Both the position numbers and the translations under genes were made by a program. From NCBI RefSeq assembly GCF_022601975.1, contig NZ_JAKVIR010000028.1:1-64000 (forward strand): a stretch of 64,000 nucleotides of DNA, written 5' to 3'. Numbering within the stretch: position 1 is the stretch's first letter; each line of letters opens with the position of its first letter. Under the pieces are notes generated by a model that was not told where the DNA came from, searched no databases, and saw only the letters and a list, made by a program, of their open reading frames with translations. This document shows positions 41,974 through 50,892 of this stretch, one piece after another. Origin of the DNA: Pontibacter sp. E15-1. GTDB lineage: Bacteria; Bacteroidota; Bacteroidia; Cytophagales; Hymenobacteraceae.

Positions 41974-44322
41974 ATGAGAAAAACATCTACCGCCTTCGCA
42001 CTGCTGCTTTTAGCCGGCTGTGCCCAGCCAATTGCGCAACCAGACACCGCAACGCAAACAGCCACAGCCCCGCAGGCAAATGCCGCCAGTGCGCCGGCAA
42101 GCCAATCCGCCGACCCCGAAATGGACGCGTTTATCAGCGACCTGATGGCCAAAATGACGCTGGACGAGAAAATCGGGCAACTGAACCTGGCGGCTGTGGG
42201 CTTCGACGTGACCGGCCCGGTGGTGAGCCAGAACGTGGACGAGAACATCCGCAAGGGCAACATCGGGGGCGTGTTCAACACCTTTACCCCGGTGGCGGCC
42301 CGCAAGCTGCAGGAAATGGCAGTGAAAAACACGCGCCTGCACATCCCGCTGCTGTTTGGGTATGACGTGATCCATGGGCACCGCACCATTTTCCCGATCC
42401 CGCTGGGCATTTCCACGAGCTGGGACATGGACGTGGTGGAGCGCAGCGCGCGCATTGCCGCTGAGGAAGCCTCGGCTGACGGCCTGAACTGGGTTTTCTC
42501 GCCAATGGTGGACATTGCCCGTGACCCGCGCTGGGGACGCATCGCCGAAGGTGCCGGAGAGGATACCTGGTACGGTTCGCAGGTGGCCAAGGCCATGGTG
42601 CGCGGCTACCAGGGCACCGACCTGACCAAGGAAAACACTGTGATGGCCTGCCTGAAGCACTTTGCCCTGTATGGCGCCGCCGAAGCCGGTCGGGATTACA
42701 ACACCGTGGATATGAGCATGCTGCGCATGTACCAGGAGTACCTGCCGCCTTACAAAGCAGCGATCGAGGCTGGCGTGGGCAGCGTGATGACCTCCTTCAA
42801 CGAGGTGAACGGCGTGCCTGCCACGGCCAACAAGTGGCTGATGACGGAGTTGCTGCGCGACGAGTGGGGCTTCGACGGCTTCGTGGTAACAGATTATACC
42901 GCCATCAACGAGCTGGTGCCGCACGGCCTGGGCACGGAGGCAGAAGTGGGTGCGCTGACACTCAAGGCTGGCGTGGACATGGACATGGTGGGCGAGGTGT
43001 TTCTCAAGCACCTGAACCAGCAGGTAAAAGACGGCTCAGTGAGCGAGGCCGATATCGACAAAGCGTGTCGCCGCATCCTGGAGGCCAAGTATAAACTCGG
43101 ACTTTTTGAGGACCCATACCGGTATACCAACGAGCAGCGCGCCACCGAGACGATCATGAAGCCCGAGTTCATCGAGGCTACCCGCGACATTGCCCGCAAG
43201 AGCATGGTGCTCCTGAAGAACAGCAAGCAGACGCTTCCGCTCAAAAAGACCGGCAGCATTGCCTTGGTCGGGCCGTTGGCCAAGAGCCAGCGCGACATGA
43301 TCGGGAACTGGAGCGGTGCCGGCGACTGGAAACAGGCGGTGTCGCTGGAGCAGGGTATCCGGAACGTGGCCGGCAATGGCCTCAAGATAAACTACGCCAA
43401 AGGCGCCAACTTTACCGACGACAAGCAGATGATCGACCGCCTGAACGCACATGGCGGCGAGTTGCAGATCGATACCCGCACCTCGCAGCAAATGATTGCC
43501 GAGGCCGTGAAAGCCGCGCAGGCATCTGATGTGATCGTGGCCGTGGTGGGCGAGTCGCAGGGGATGACCGGTGAGGCAGCCAGCCGTGCCGACATTACCT
43601 TGCCCGGTCAGCAGCAGGAACTGCTGAAAGCGCTGAAGAAGACCGGCAAGCCGCTGGTAGTGGTGCTGATGAACGGCCGTCCGCTGGCCCTGCAGTGGGA
43701 AGAGGAGAACGCCGATGCCATGCTGGAGACCTGGTTTGCCGGCACACAGGCCGGTAACGCCATCGCCGATGTGCTGTTCGGAGCCTACAACCCATCGGGC
43801 AAACTGACGACCACCTTTCCGCAGGTGGTAGGCCAGGTGCCGCTGTACTACAACCACAAAGCTACCGGCCGCCCCTACGGTGGCCAGATGCTCGATAAGT
43901 ATAAGTCGCGCTACATGGACGTGTCGAACGAGCCGCTGTATCCGTTTGGGTATGGCCTGAGCTATACCACGTTCAGCTACGGCAAACCGCAGCTAAGCAA
44001 AACCAGCATTACCCCAACCGAGACGCTGGAGGTGACGGTAAACGTGACGAACAGCGGTAACTTCGATGGGGAGGAAGTGGTGCAGCTCTACCTGCAGGAC
44101 GTGCATGCCTCGGTTACGCGCCCTGTCAAAGAGCTGAAGAACTTCCAGAAAATCAACCTGAAAAAAGGGGAGAGCAAAACCGTGACGTTCCGGGTAACGC
44201 AGGAAGACCTCAAGTTTTACAACACCGACCTGGAGTATGTATATGAGCCCGGAGCCTTCAAGTTATATGTAGGCACCAACTCCCGCGACGTGCAGGAGGC
44301 AGATTTTACACTGACAAAATAG
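41974..44322 (+). CDS. bglX: GH3 beta-glucosidase, lipoprotein
   Basis: A 782-residue GH3 enzyme with lipobox LLAGC and an Ala/Thr/Gln-rich linker. Domain 1 (TIM barrel): LFGYDVIHGHRTIFPIPLG, ACLKHFALYG, and the nucleophile Asp in GFVVTDYTAINEL. Domain 2 (alpha/beta sandwich): SIALVGPLAKSQRDMIGNW and DVIVAVVGESQGMTGEAASR, followed by the C-terminal fibronectin-III domain (LEVTVNVTNSGNFDGEEVVQ). The overall length and the NEPLYPFGYGLSYT block match BglX-type enzymes. In a GH144 locus it most plausibly hydrolyses sophorose-type beta-1,2-glucooligosaccharides, as a Bacteroides thetaiotaomicron GH3 does; specificity is not readable from sequence. Confidence 0.9.
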   Translation: MRKTSTAFALLLLAGCAQPIAQPDTATQTATAPQANAASAPASQSADPEMDAFISDLMAKMTLDEKIGQLNLAAVGFDVTGPVVSQNVDENIRKGNIGGVFNTFTPVAARKLQEMAVKNTRLHIPLLFGYDVIHGHRTIFPIPLGISTSWDMDVVERSARIAAEEASADGLNWVFSPMVDIARDPRWGRIAEGAGEDTWYGSQVAKAMVRGYQGTDLTKENTVMACLKHFALYGAAEAGRDYNTVDMSMLRMYQEYLPPYKAAIEAGVGSVMTSFNEVNGVPATANKWLMTELLRDEWGFDGFVVTDYTAINELVPHGLGTEAEVGALTLKAGVDMDMVGEVFLKHLNQQVKDGSVSEADIDKACRRILEAKYKLGLFEDPYRYTNEQRATETIMKPEFIEATRDIARKSMVLLKNSKQTLPLKKTGSIALVGPLAKSQRDMIGNWSGAGDWKQAVSLEQGIRNVAGNGLKINYAKGANFTDDKQMIDRLNAHGGELQIDTRTSQQMIAEAVKAAQASDVIVAVVGESQGMTGEAASRADITLPGQQQELLKALKKTGKPLVVVLMNGRPLALQWEEENADAMLETWFAGTQAGNAIADVLFGAYNPSGKLTTTFPQVVGQVPLYYNHKATGRPYGGQMLDKYKSRYMDVSNEPLYPFGYGLSYTTFSYGKPQLSKTSITPTETLEVTVNVTNSGNFDGEEVVQLYLQDVHASVTRPVKELKNFQKINLKKGESKTVTFRVTQEDLKFYNTDLEYVYEPGAFKLYVGTNSRDVQEADFTLTK

Positions 44323-44421
44323 GGGAGGAGCACATCGCCGGGAGGACACGGTGAAGTTAATAACTCTCCTGCTTCAGCCGTTACATCAGTATATGCAGAC
44401 AAACCCTAACATGTTTTGATC

Positions 44422-46743
44422 ATGGACTCCAGTTGTAAAAAAACATATATGCGGAGCACGACCCACAGCCTGCGGACCTGTTGCCTTGCAGCGCTGGGCC
44501 TGCTCACTATCTTTGGCTGCGACCAAAAAAACCCCTCTACCTCAGCCGAGCAGACATTCGAGCGAAAAGTAGTAGACAAAAACCCGCCCTCCACGCCCTT
44601 GTCGCCGGAGGAGAGCATGAGCAAGGTGCAGCTGCCGCCCGGCTACCGCATCGAGCTGGTGGCCAGCGAGCCGATGGTGCAGGAGCCTGTTGCCATTGCC
44701 TGGGACGGAAACGGCAGGATGTACGTGGCCGAGATGAACACCTATATGAAGGATGCGACGGGAAGCGGCCAGTTTGAGCGCACCAGCCGGATCAAGCTGC
44801 TGGAAGACACCGACGGCGATGGCCAGATGGACAAGGCCACCGTGTTTGCCGACAGCCTGCTGCTGCCGCGCGCCGTGCTGCCCGTAGGCGATCAGGTGCT
44901 GGTGCAGGAAACCAACGTGCAGCACATCTGGAGCTTCCGCGACACCAACGGCGACGGCGTGGCGGATGAGAAAAAAATGGTTTTCCGAAACGACGCCATC
45001 GACCTGCGGAACCTGGAGCACCAGAACGGCGGCCTGCTCTGGAACATGGACAACTGGATATACCCCACTCGCGACAACCTGCGCTACAAATACACCAACG
45101 GCAAGCTGGTGGCCGACACCCTGATCGATAACATGACCGGGCAGTGGGGCATCACCGCCGATGACTATGGTCGCCTGTATTTCTCAGAGGCCGGTCCGGG
45201 TTTGCCCGCGGTGCAGATTGAGCAGATGCCCGCGTATGGGGCCCTGAACTTCAAAGACCAGTATACCCCGGATTTTGCGGTGCCGTGGCCCATTATCGGT
45301 ACGCTGGACGCACAGGGCGGGAAAGACGCACTGCGGCCCGAGGACAACACGCTGAGCCACTTCACCTCTGGAGCCGGGCAGTCCATCTACCGGGGCGACC
45401 GCCTGCCCGCAGACATGCAGGGAGATTACTTTATACCCGAGCCGGTTGGGCGCATCATCAAGCGGGGCCGGGTGGTGAACAAAGATGGCAAGATACAGAT
45501 CCAGAATGTGTACGAGGGCAAAGACTGGCTGGCGTCCGCCGACATGAACTTTCGCCCGATCAACACTTATACCGGTCCTGACGGTGCCTTTTACATCGTG
45601 GACATGTACCACGGCATCATACAGGAGAGCGAGTGGTCGGGGCCAGGCACCTACCTCTACGACATCATCCAGGAGAAAGAACTCTTCAAAAACAGGGGTA
45701 TGGGGCGTATCTATCGGATCGTTCACGACGATTTCAAGCCCGACCCGACAAGACCCAACATGCTGAACGAACCTGCCAGCAAACTGGTGAGCTACCTGGA
45801 GCACCCGAACGGCTGGTGGCGCGACAATGCGCAGGCCCTGCTTGTGGTGCGCAACGACAAATCCGTGGTGCCCACGCTCCGGAAAATCGTACTGGGGGAG
45901 AAAGCCACCCTCCGCAAAAAGCCAAACCCCGTGACCCGCATCCACGCGCTATGGACGCTGGAAGGCCTGGGCGCGCTGAACAAGGACATCCTCTTCGAGG
46001 CCCTGGCTGCTGATGCGCCCGAAACCAGGAAGGCAGCGGTATGGATCAGCGAGATGTATATCCGCCAGAATGATCAGGAGGTGCTCCGGAAGCTGGGCGC
46101 GATGACCGAGGACCCGAGCGCGGACGTGCGGATACAGCTCATGCTCTCGCTCCGCGAAAACAAAACAGCCGAGGCGCAGGCCACCGTGAAAAAGCTGCTG
46201 GCCGCCAACCCGCAAAACGAACTGATGCAGAAGTCCTATGCCGCCTTTATCGACACCCGCCAGAAAATCGCGGCAGAGAAAGAACGCGTCAAGAACATCA
46301 GCCCCGAGGATCGGGAGCTTATTGCCAAAGGCGCGACCATATACAAGCAGCTTTGCACCAACTGCCACGGCCCCGCGGGCAAAGGGATACAGGTCGGCGA
46401 CCGCATGCCGGCCCCACCGCTTGCCGGCTCTCCGCGCATGAAAGGCGCTGACAGAATCCTGCCCATCGAGATCCTGCTGCACGGCATGAAAGGCCCTATC
46501 GATGGCGTGGAGTATACCGATATGATGCCCTCCATGGCGGGACAGAGCGACGAATGGATTGCGGCTGTGCTCAGTTATGTGCGCAACAGCAGCGAGGTCG
46601 GGAACAAGGCCTCCGTCATCAAGCCGGAGGAGGTAAAAGAAGTGCGCGGCCGAACAGAGCTGATACCCGGCGGCGCAACTTTGCAGTATCTGGAGGTACA
46701 CAAAGGCTACCGCACCACCCAGCGAAACTGGGCAAAAGACTAA
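44422..46743 (+). CDS. Membrane-bound dehydrogenase lipoprotein with C-terminal c-type cytochrome
   Basis: A 773-residue lipoprotein (lipobox TIFGC) starting at ATG 44422. Residues ~50-430 form a propeller of the large PVC-type 'membrane-bound dehydrogenase' family (LPPGYRIELVASEPMVQEPV, DGNGRMYVAEM, calcium-loop-like DTDGDGQMDKA and DTNGDGVADEKK, YIVDMYHGIIQES). A HEAT-like helical section (~450-620) follows. A class I cytochrome c domain has the heme site CTNCHG near residue 645 and a likely distal Met in MMPSMAGQ. It probably oxidises a sugar or glycan end periplasmically and passes electrons on through its heme. It sits with DUF1080 and sulfatase genes after the GH3 gene. Confidence 0.82.
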   Translation: MDSSCKKTYMRSTTHSLRTCCLAALGLLTIFGCDQKNPSTSAEQTFERKVVDKNPPSTPLSPEESMSKVQLPPGYRIELVASEPMVQEPVAIAWDGNGRMYVAEMNTYMKDATGSGQFERTSRIKLLEDTDGDGQMDKATVFADSLLLPRAVLPVGDQVLVQETNVQHIWSFRDTNGDGVADEKKMVFRNDAIDLRNLEHQNGGLLWNMDNWIYPTRDNLRYKYTNGKLVADTLIDNMTGQWGITADDYGRLYFSEAGPGLPAVQIEQMPAYGALNFKDQYTPDFAVPWPIIGTLDAQGGKDALRPEDNTLSHFTSGAGQSIYRGDRLPADMQGDYFIPEPVGRIIKRGRVVNKDGKIQIQNVYEGKDWLASADMNFRPINTYTGPDGAFYIVDMYHGIIQESEWSGPGTYLYDIIQEKELFKNRGMGRIYRIVHDDFKPDPTRPNMLNEPASKLVSYLEHPNGWWRDNAQALLVVRNDKSVVPTLRKIVLGEKATLRKKPNPVTRIHALWTLEGLGALNKDILFEALAADAPETRKAAVWISEMYIRQNDQEVLRKLGAMTEDPSADVRIQLMLSLRENKTAEAQATVKKLLAANPQNELMQKSYAAFIDTRQKIAAEKERVKNISPEDRELIAKGATIYKQLCTNCHGPAGKGIQVGDRMPAPPLAGSPRMKGADRILPIEILLHGMKGPIDGVEYTDMMPSMAGQSDEWIAAVLSYVRNSSEVGNKASVIKPEEVKEVRGRTELIPGGATLQYLEVHKGYRTTQRNWAKD

Positions 46744-46755
46744 AGCAAAGACATC

Positions 46756-47583
46756 ATGCGCATGAAACGGAACCCCCTGTTGCTGCTTCCCCTCTTGTTG
46801 CTTTGTGGCTGTGCCCTTACTGCGCAGGAGCCCGCCTATACCAACCCCGTCGGGATGGAGTTTGTGCTGATAAAGCCCGGCAGCTTGGTGGTGGGCCAGT
46901 ACCAGCCCACCGTAGGCAAACCCGACAGGAGCAACACCAACAGGCAATGGCTACCCGACTCGGTATATGCCGTGGCGGAGGAAATGGCCCGCAATGCGGC
47001 CATGCCCGGTTTTGAGGTAACCATCGAGCGGCCCTACTACCTCGGTAAGTTTGAGGTGACGCAGGCGCAGTGGCAGCAGGTGATGGGCAGCAACCCGTCC
47101 TTCTTCCAGGGCGACAAGGTGCCCGACGACGCGAAACAGCACCCGGTGGAAAACGTGACCTGGGAAGATGCGCAGGCCTTTGTAAAGACGCTGAACACGC
47201 TGGATAAAAAGCATACTTACCGCCTGCCCACTGAGTTTGAGTGGGAGTATGCAGCCAGAGCCGGGGCAAAGGATGATATTCCGTGGGCGGAGATGAACAA
47301 GGTGGCCGTGAAAGGCGGCAACACGACCAGCGCCATAGGGCAGAAGCAACCGAATGCCTGGGGGATGTATGACATGCTGGGCAACGTATGGGAATGGGTG
47401 CAGGACTATTACAACGAGAAGATTTTCGCGGACCCGGTGCCGCCGCGTTCCGGCAAGCAGCATGTACTGAAGGGCGCTTCCTTTACCGGCGACGCGAAAA
47501 ATGCCACCTACAAAACGCACGCCGCCGGTCCGGGCAACGGCTTCGACGTGGGGCTGCGGGTGGTGATGGAAGCCAATAAATAA
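46756..47583 (+). CDS. SUMF1-fold (formylglycine-generating-like) lipoprotein lacking catalytic Cys
   Basis: A 275-residue exported protein (lipobox-like LLLCGC) with the formylglycine-generating-enzyme fold: YYLGKFEVTQAQWQQVMGSN, HPVENVTWEDAQAFVKTLN, YRLPTEFEWEYAARAGA and GMYDMLGNVWEWVQDYY. True formylglycine-generating enzymes carry two active-site cysteines in a GGSF...C....C segment; here that place (residues ~239-253) reads KGASFTGDAKNATY with no cysteine. It is thus unlikely to mature the sulfatase two genes downstream and may instead bind glycan or protein, or stand in for another SUMF1-fold activity. It begins 12 bp after the dehydrogenase stop. Confidence 0.82.
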   Translation: MRMKRNPLLLLPLLLLCGCALTAQEPAYTNPVGMEFVLIKPGSLVVGQYQPTVGKPDRSNTNRQWLPDSVYAVAEEMARNAAMPGFEVTIERPYYLGKFEVTQAQWQQVMGSNPSFFQGDKVPDDAKQHPVENVTWEDAQAFVKTLNTLDKKHTYRLPTEFEWEYAARAGAKDDIPWAEMNKVAVKGGNTTSAIGQKQPNAWGMYDMLGNVWEWVQDYYNEKIFADPVPPRSGKQHVLKGASFTGDAKNATYKTHAAGPGNGFDVGLRVVMEANK

Positions 47584-47612
47584 GTATACACGAAACTGGG
47601 ATAAGAAGCCGT

Positions 47613-48320
47613 ATGCAGCTAAAAAGTATCACCTTGTTCCTCTTCTCTGTTTTGCTGAGCCTCACGGCGGGCGCACAGGCACCCGCGGGGTTCAGGCCCA
47701 TTTTTAACGGCCAAAACCTGGAGGGCTGGCATATCAGCCGCACCACGCACCAGGGCACTACGCCCGATGTGCGGGTGGAGGACGGTGCGATTGTGCTACG
47801 GCAGCAACCCTACGGACAAGGCGGCGTGTTGCTGTCGGATAAAAAATACAAGAACTTTGAGCTGTATGTAGAGGCGAAAATCGACACTTTCTCGAATGGC
47901 GGCATTTTTCTGCGCTCCTCCGAAAGCGGCATCGCTTACCAGATTGAGCTGGACGAGACGGCGGGCAGCACGGGCAGCCTCTTGGGAGAGCGCATGCCGG
48001 TCAGCAATAGCGTGAAGGCGACTGAGCGGGAGCGGGTATGGAAAGCCAACGACTGGAACGCGTTCCGGATTCGGATGGTGGGCGAGGAGCCGCACCTCAC
48101 GCTCTGGATAAACGGCGTGCAGATGTGGGACGTGACGCAACCCAAAAACGATTTCGTGGCAGGGGCCACCGAGGGTATGATCGGCTTCCAGTCGCACTGG
48201 ACGGCGCTTTTCTCTCCGGCAGCCTTCGACTGGAACGGCCTGGAGTCGTGGGCTCCCGGGGCAACGCATCGCTTCCGCAACATCGCCATCAAAGAACTGG
48301 ACAAGGAACTAACGGAATAA
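47613..48320 (+). CDS. DUF1080 (3-keto-disaccharide hydrolase-like) secreted protein
   Basis: A 235-residue protein with a signal peptide (cleavage near TAGAQA). It has the DUF1080 concanavalin-like sandwich: GFRPIFNGQNLEGWHISRTT, YKNFELYVEAKIDTFSNGGIFLRS, the conserved WNAFRIRMVGEEPHLTLWINGVQMWD and IGFQSHW...HRFRNIAIKEL. Members are laminin-G-like and some cleave 3-keto-glycosides produced by sugar 3-dehydrogenases. Placed beside a periplasmic cytochrome dehydrogenase, a 'oxidise then cleave' role on a glycoside is attractive but unproven. Confidence 0.83.
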   Translation: MQLKSITLFLFSVLLSLTAGAQAPAGFRPIFNGQNLEGWHISRTTHQGTTPDVRVEDGAIVLRQQPYGQGGVLLSDKKYKNFELYVEAKIDTFSNGGIFLRSSESGIAYQIELDETAGSTGSLLGERMPVSNSVKATERERVWKANDWNAFRIRMVGEEPHLTLWINGVQMWDVTQPKNDFVAGATEGMIGFQSHWTALFSPAAFDWNGLESWAPGATHRFRNIAIKELDKELTE

Positions 48321-48425
48321 AACCGCGCGCATACAGCGCTTGCATACAGGTATTTGAATTATTCGCAGTATAAAAGCCGCTTCTATATGTCGTGCCGGCT
48401 ACTGCATCACTTAAACGAAAGAAAC

Positions 48426-49970
48426 ATGAAAGAGACGTTTACTTTCCTGCGCACCCCTTTTCGGGCGGCTGCGCTCCTGATGATCACGCTGCAGATGCTC
48501 TGCGCTGCCGGAACAGTGCAGGCCCAGAAGAAACAGGCCGAAGCGAAGCCCCTGAACGTGATTTTCATCCTGAGCGATGACCACCGGTATGATTTCATGG
48601 GTTTCATGAACAAGGTGCCGGGCCTAAAAACCCCGAACATGGACCGCATGGCCAAAGAGGGCGCGCACCTGCAGAATGCCTTTGTCACGACCTCGCTCTG
48701 CTCGCCCAGCCGCGCCTCCATCCTGACCGGGCAGTATGCCCATACCCACCAGATCGTGGACAACAGCGCCGCCTTGCCCGAGGGGCTTACCTTCTTCCCG
48801 CAGTATCTGCAGGAGAAGGGCTACCAGACCGGCTTTTTCGGGAAGTGGCACATGGGCAACACCGACGACCAGCCGCAGCCCGGCTTTACCAAGTGGGTGA
48901 GCTTCAAGGGCCAGGGGGTATACTACAGCCCGACCTTCAACGTAGACGGCAAGGAAGTAAAACAACCCGACAGCAGCTATACCACCGACCTGCTGACGGA
49001 TTATACCCTGAACTGGCTGAAGCAGCGCGACAAGAACAAGCCGTTTTTCGCCTACCTCTCGCACAAGGGCGTGCACTCGGAGTTTATGCCAGCCAAACGG
49101 CACCGGGACGTGTATAAAAACATCCAGGTGGTGAGCCCGCCCTCCATGTACCTCACCGCTACCGATTCGAGCAAGCGCTGGGGTATGGTGCAGGCCCCAA
49201 CAACTCCCGTGAACACCCGTGACATCCCGGAGTGGGTGCGCAGGCAGCGCAACAGCTGGCACGGCGTGGACGGCATGTATGACGGAGCGATTCAGTTCGA
49301 CGACTTCTATCGGCAGTACCTCGAAACCCTCCTGAGCGTGGACGAGAGCATTGGCCGCGTGCTGGACTGGCTGAAGAAAGAGGGCCTCGACAAGAACACG
49401 ATGGTGATCTATATGGGCGACAACGGCTTCCAGTTCGGGGAATTGGGCCTGATCGACAAGCGGGACATGTATGAGGCGTCTATCCGGGTGCCGCTGCTGG
49501 CCCGCGCCCCCGGCCTTATCAAGCCGGGTACGAAAGTGCCGCAGATGGTGATGAACGTGGACATCGCCCCGACCGTGCTGGAGATGGCCGGTATGGAGAA
49601 GCCCGCGCAGATGCAAGGAAACTCCTTCCTGCCCCTGCTGAAGGGCGAGCAAATTGCGTGGCGCAACAAAATGTACTATGAGTATTACTGGGAATGGGCT
49701 TTCCCGCAGACGCCCACGATTTTCGGCGTCCGCACCGACCAGTACAAGTACATCTACAACCACGGCGTGTGGGACATCAACGAGCTGTACGACATCCAGA
49801 AAGACCCACAGGAGATGAACAACCTCATCCGAAACCCGGAATACGAGGCGGTAGCCAAAGAACTGAAAGCAGATATGTGGAACTGGCTGGAAGCTACGAA
49901 CGGCTTGCAGATACCGCTCAAAAACTCTCCCTACCGCCGTATCGACCTGCCATTTAAAGGTACTTACTAA
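48426..49970 (+). CDS. Secreted sulfatase (formylglycine type)
   Basis: A 514-residue type I sulfatase starting at ATG 48426 (MKETFTFLRT), with a signal peptide ending TVQA. It has the active-site motif Cys92-Ser-Pro-Ser-Arg (SLCSPSRASILTG), the first metal site VIFILSDDHRYD, the second metal site MGDNGFQFGELG, and a C-terminal DINELYDIQKDPQEMNNL. It would remove sulfate esters from a glycan in the periplasm. The Cys must become formylglycine; the SUMF1-like protein nearby lacks the catalytic residues, so a maturase elsewhere is needed. Closest resemblance is to the N-acetylglucosamine-6-/choline-type sulfatase group, but substrate is not assignable. Confidence 0.88.
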   Translation: MKETFTFLRTPFRAAALLMITLQMLCAAGTVQAQKKQAEAKPLNVIFILSDDHRYDFMGFMNKVPGLKTPNMDRMAKEGAHLQNAFVTTSLCSPSRASILTGQYAHTHQIVDNSAALPEGLTFFPQYLQEKGYQTGFFGKWHMGNTDDQPQPGFTKWVSFKGQGVYYSPTFNVDGKEVKQPDSSYTTDLLTDYTLNWLKQRDKNKPFFAYLSHKGVHSEFMPAKRHRDVYKNIQVVSPPSMYLTATDSSKRWGMVQAPTTPVNTRDIPEWVRRQRNSWHGVDGMYDGAIQFDDFYRQYLETLLSVDESIGRVLDWLKKEGLDKNTMVIYMGDNGFQFGELGLIDKRDMYEASIRVPLLARAPGLIKPGTKVPQMVMNVDIAPTVLEMAGMEKPAQMQGNSFLPLLKGEQIAWRNKMYYEYYWEWAFPQTPTIFGVRTDQYKYIYNHGVWDINELYDIQKDPQEMNNLIRNPEYEAVAKELKADMWNWLEATNGLQIPLKNSPYRRIDLPFKGTY

Positions 49971-50016
49971 CCCGAGTGAACTCGAGAATTTATACATATA
50001 CCTCAACATCAGCAAC

Positions 50017-50805
50017 ATGATAAAACACACCTGCTTTTTCGCCTTCCTGCTATGTCTGTTTTTCACTGCGGCAGGAGTACAGGCACAGGGAGAACTGGAT
50101 GCCTATGCCCGGAAAACATATGTGAAAGGGAATGACACCTTGCCCTACCGCATCCTATACCCCAAAAATTTTGACCCTGCCAGAAAGTACCCGCTGGTGC
50201 TGGTGCTGCATGGTGCCGGTGAGCGGGGAGACGACAACCAGAAGCAACTGGTGTATGGCGCAAAGCGCTTTCTGGAGGAGCAGGAACAGTTTCCGGCGAT
50301 TGTTGTTTTTCCACAATGCCCCACAGATTCCTATTGGTCCAACGTGGACATCGTGAAAGACGAGGCGGGCAAGCGTACCTTCAACTTTCAGGAGAAAGGC
50401 AAGCCCACCGAAGCGATGCGCTCCCTGATGGGCCTGCTGAAGCAGCTGGAGAAAAGCGGCTCTATCGACAAAGAGCGGATGTATCTGGGCGGCCTCTCGA
50501 TGGGCGGGATGGGCACCTTCGAGTTGCTGCGCCGCAAGCCCAACACGTTTGCGGCTGCTTTCCCGATTTGCGGGGGCGGACACCCGGCTACCGCCAGAAA
50601 GTATGCGAAAAAAGTGGACCTCTGGGTTTTCCACGGGGAAGATGACAGCGTGGTGCCGGTGGAGAAATCCAGGATTATGGCTGCCGCGCTTGAAGACGCC
50701 GGAGGCGACGTGCAGCTGACGATTTATCCGGGAGTAAACCACAACAGCTGGGACTATGCGTTTAAAGAGCCCGCGCTGCTGGAATGGCTCTTCTCTCACC
50801 AATAG
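50017..50805 (+). CDS. Secreted alpha/beta hydrolase (carboxylesterase / dienelactone-hydrolase-like)
   Basis: A 262-residue secreted hydrolase with a signal peptide ending GVQAQ. Fold marks: YPLVLVLHGAGERGDDN (oxyanion-hole HG), nucleophile elbow GLSMGGMGTF, the acid region DLWVFHGEDDSVVPVEKS and the His of PGVNHNSWDYAF. It belongs to the PHB-depolymerase/phospholipase-carboxylesterase group common in PULs, where it removes acyl or feruloyl-type esters. It is the last plus-strand gene of the locus. A weak hairpin (50827-50855) follows between it and the converging GH15 gene. Confidence 0.82.
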   Translation: MIKHTCFFAFLLCLFFTAAGVQAQGELDAYARKTYVKGNDTLPYRILYPKNFDPARKYPLVLVLHGAGERGDDNQKQLVYGAKRFLEEQEQFPAIVVFPQCPTDSYWSNVDIVKDEAGKRTFNFQEKGKPTEAMRSLMGLLKQLEKSGSIDKERMYLGGLSMGGMGTFELLRRKPNTFAAAFPICGGGHPATARKYAKKVDLWVFHGEDDSVVPVEKSRIMAAALEDAGGDVQLTIYPGVNHNSWDYAFKEPALLEWLFSHQ

Positions 50806-50826
50806 GGTGATTCAGGGGTACTTATA

Positions 50827-50855
50827 GATGCCTGGCGGAGGTATAAACAGGCATC
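50827..50855. terminator. Hairpin between convergent genes
   Basis: GATGCCTG (50827-50834) pairs with CAGGCATC (50848-50855) across a 13-nt loop, between the alpha/beta hydrolase (plus) and GH15 (minus). No clear T-run, so only a possible terminator. Confidence 0.4.
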
Positions 50856-50892
50856 CGCTAGCCAGCTCCGAGCAGGGAAATGCGCGTTTACG

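Noticed and set aside
48624-50066. 480-residue ORF opposite the sulfatase
   Set aside because: Antisense shadow; the sulfatase active site and metal motifs are on the plus strand.
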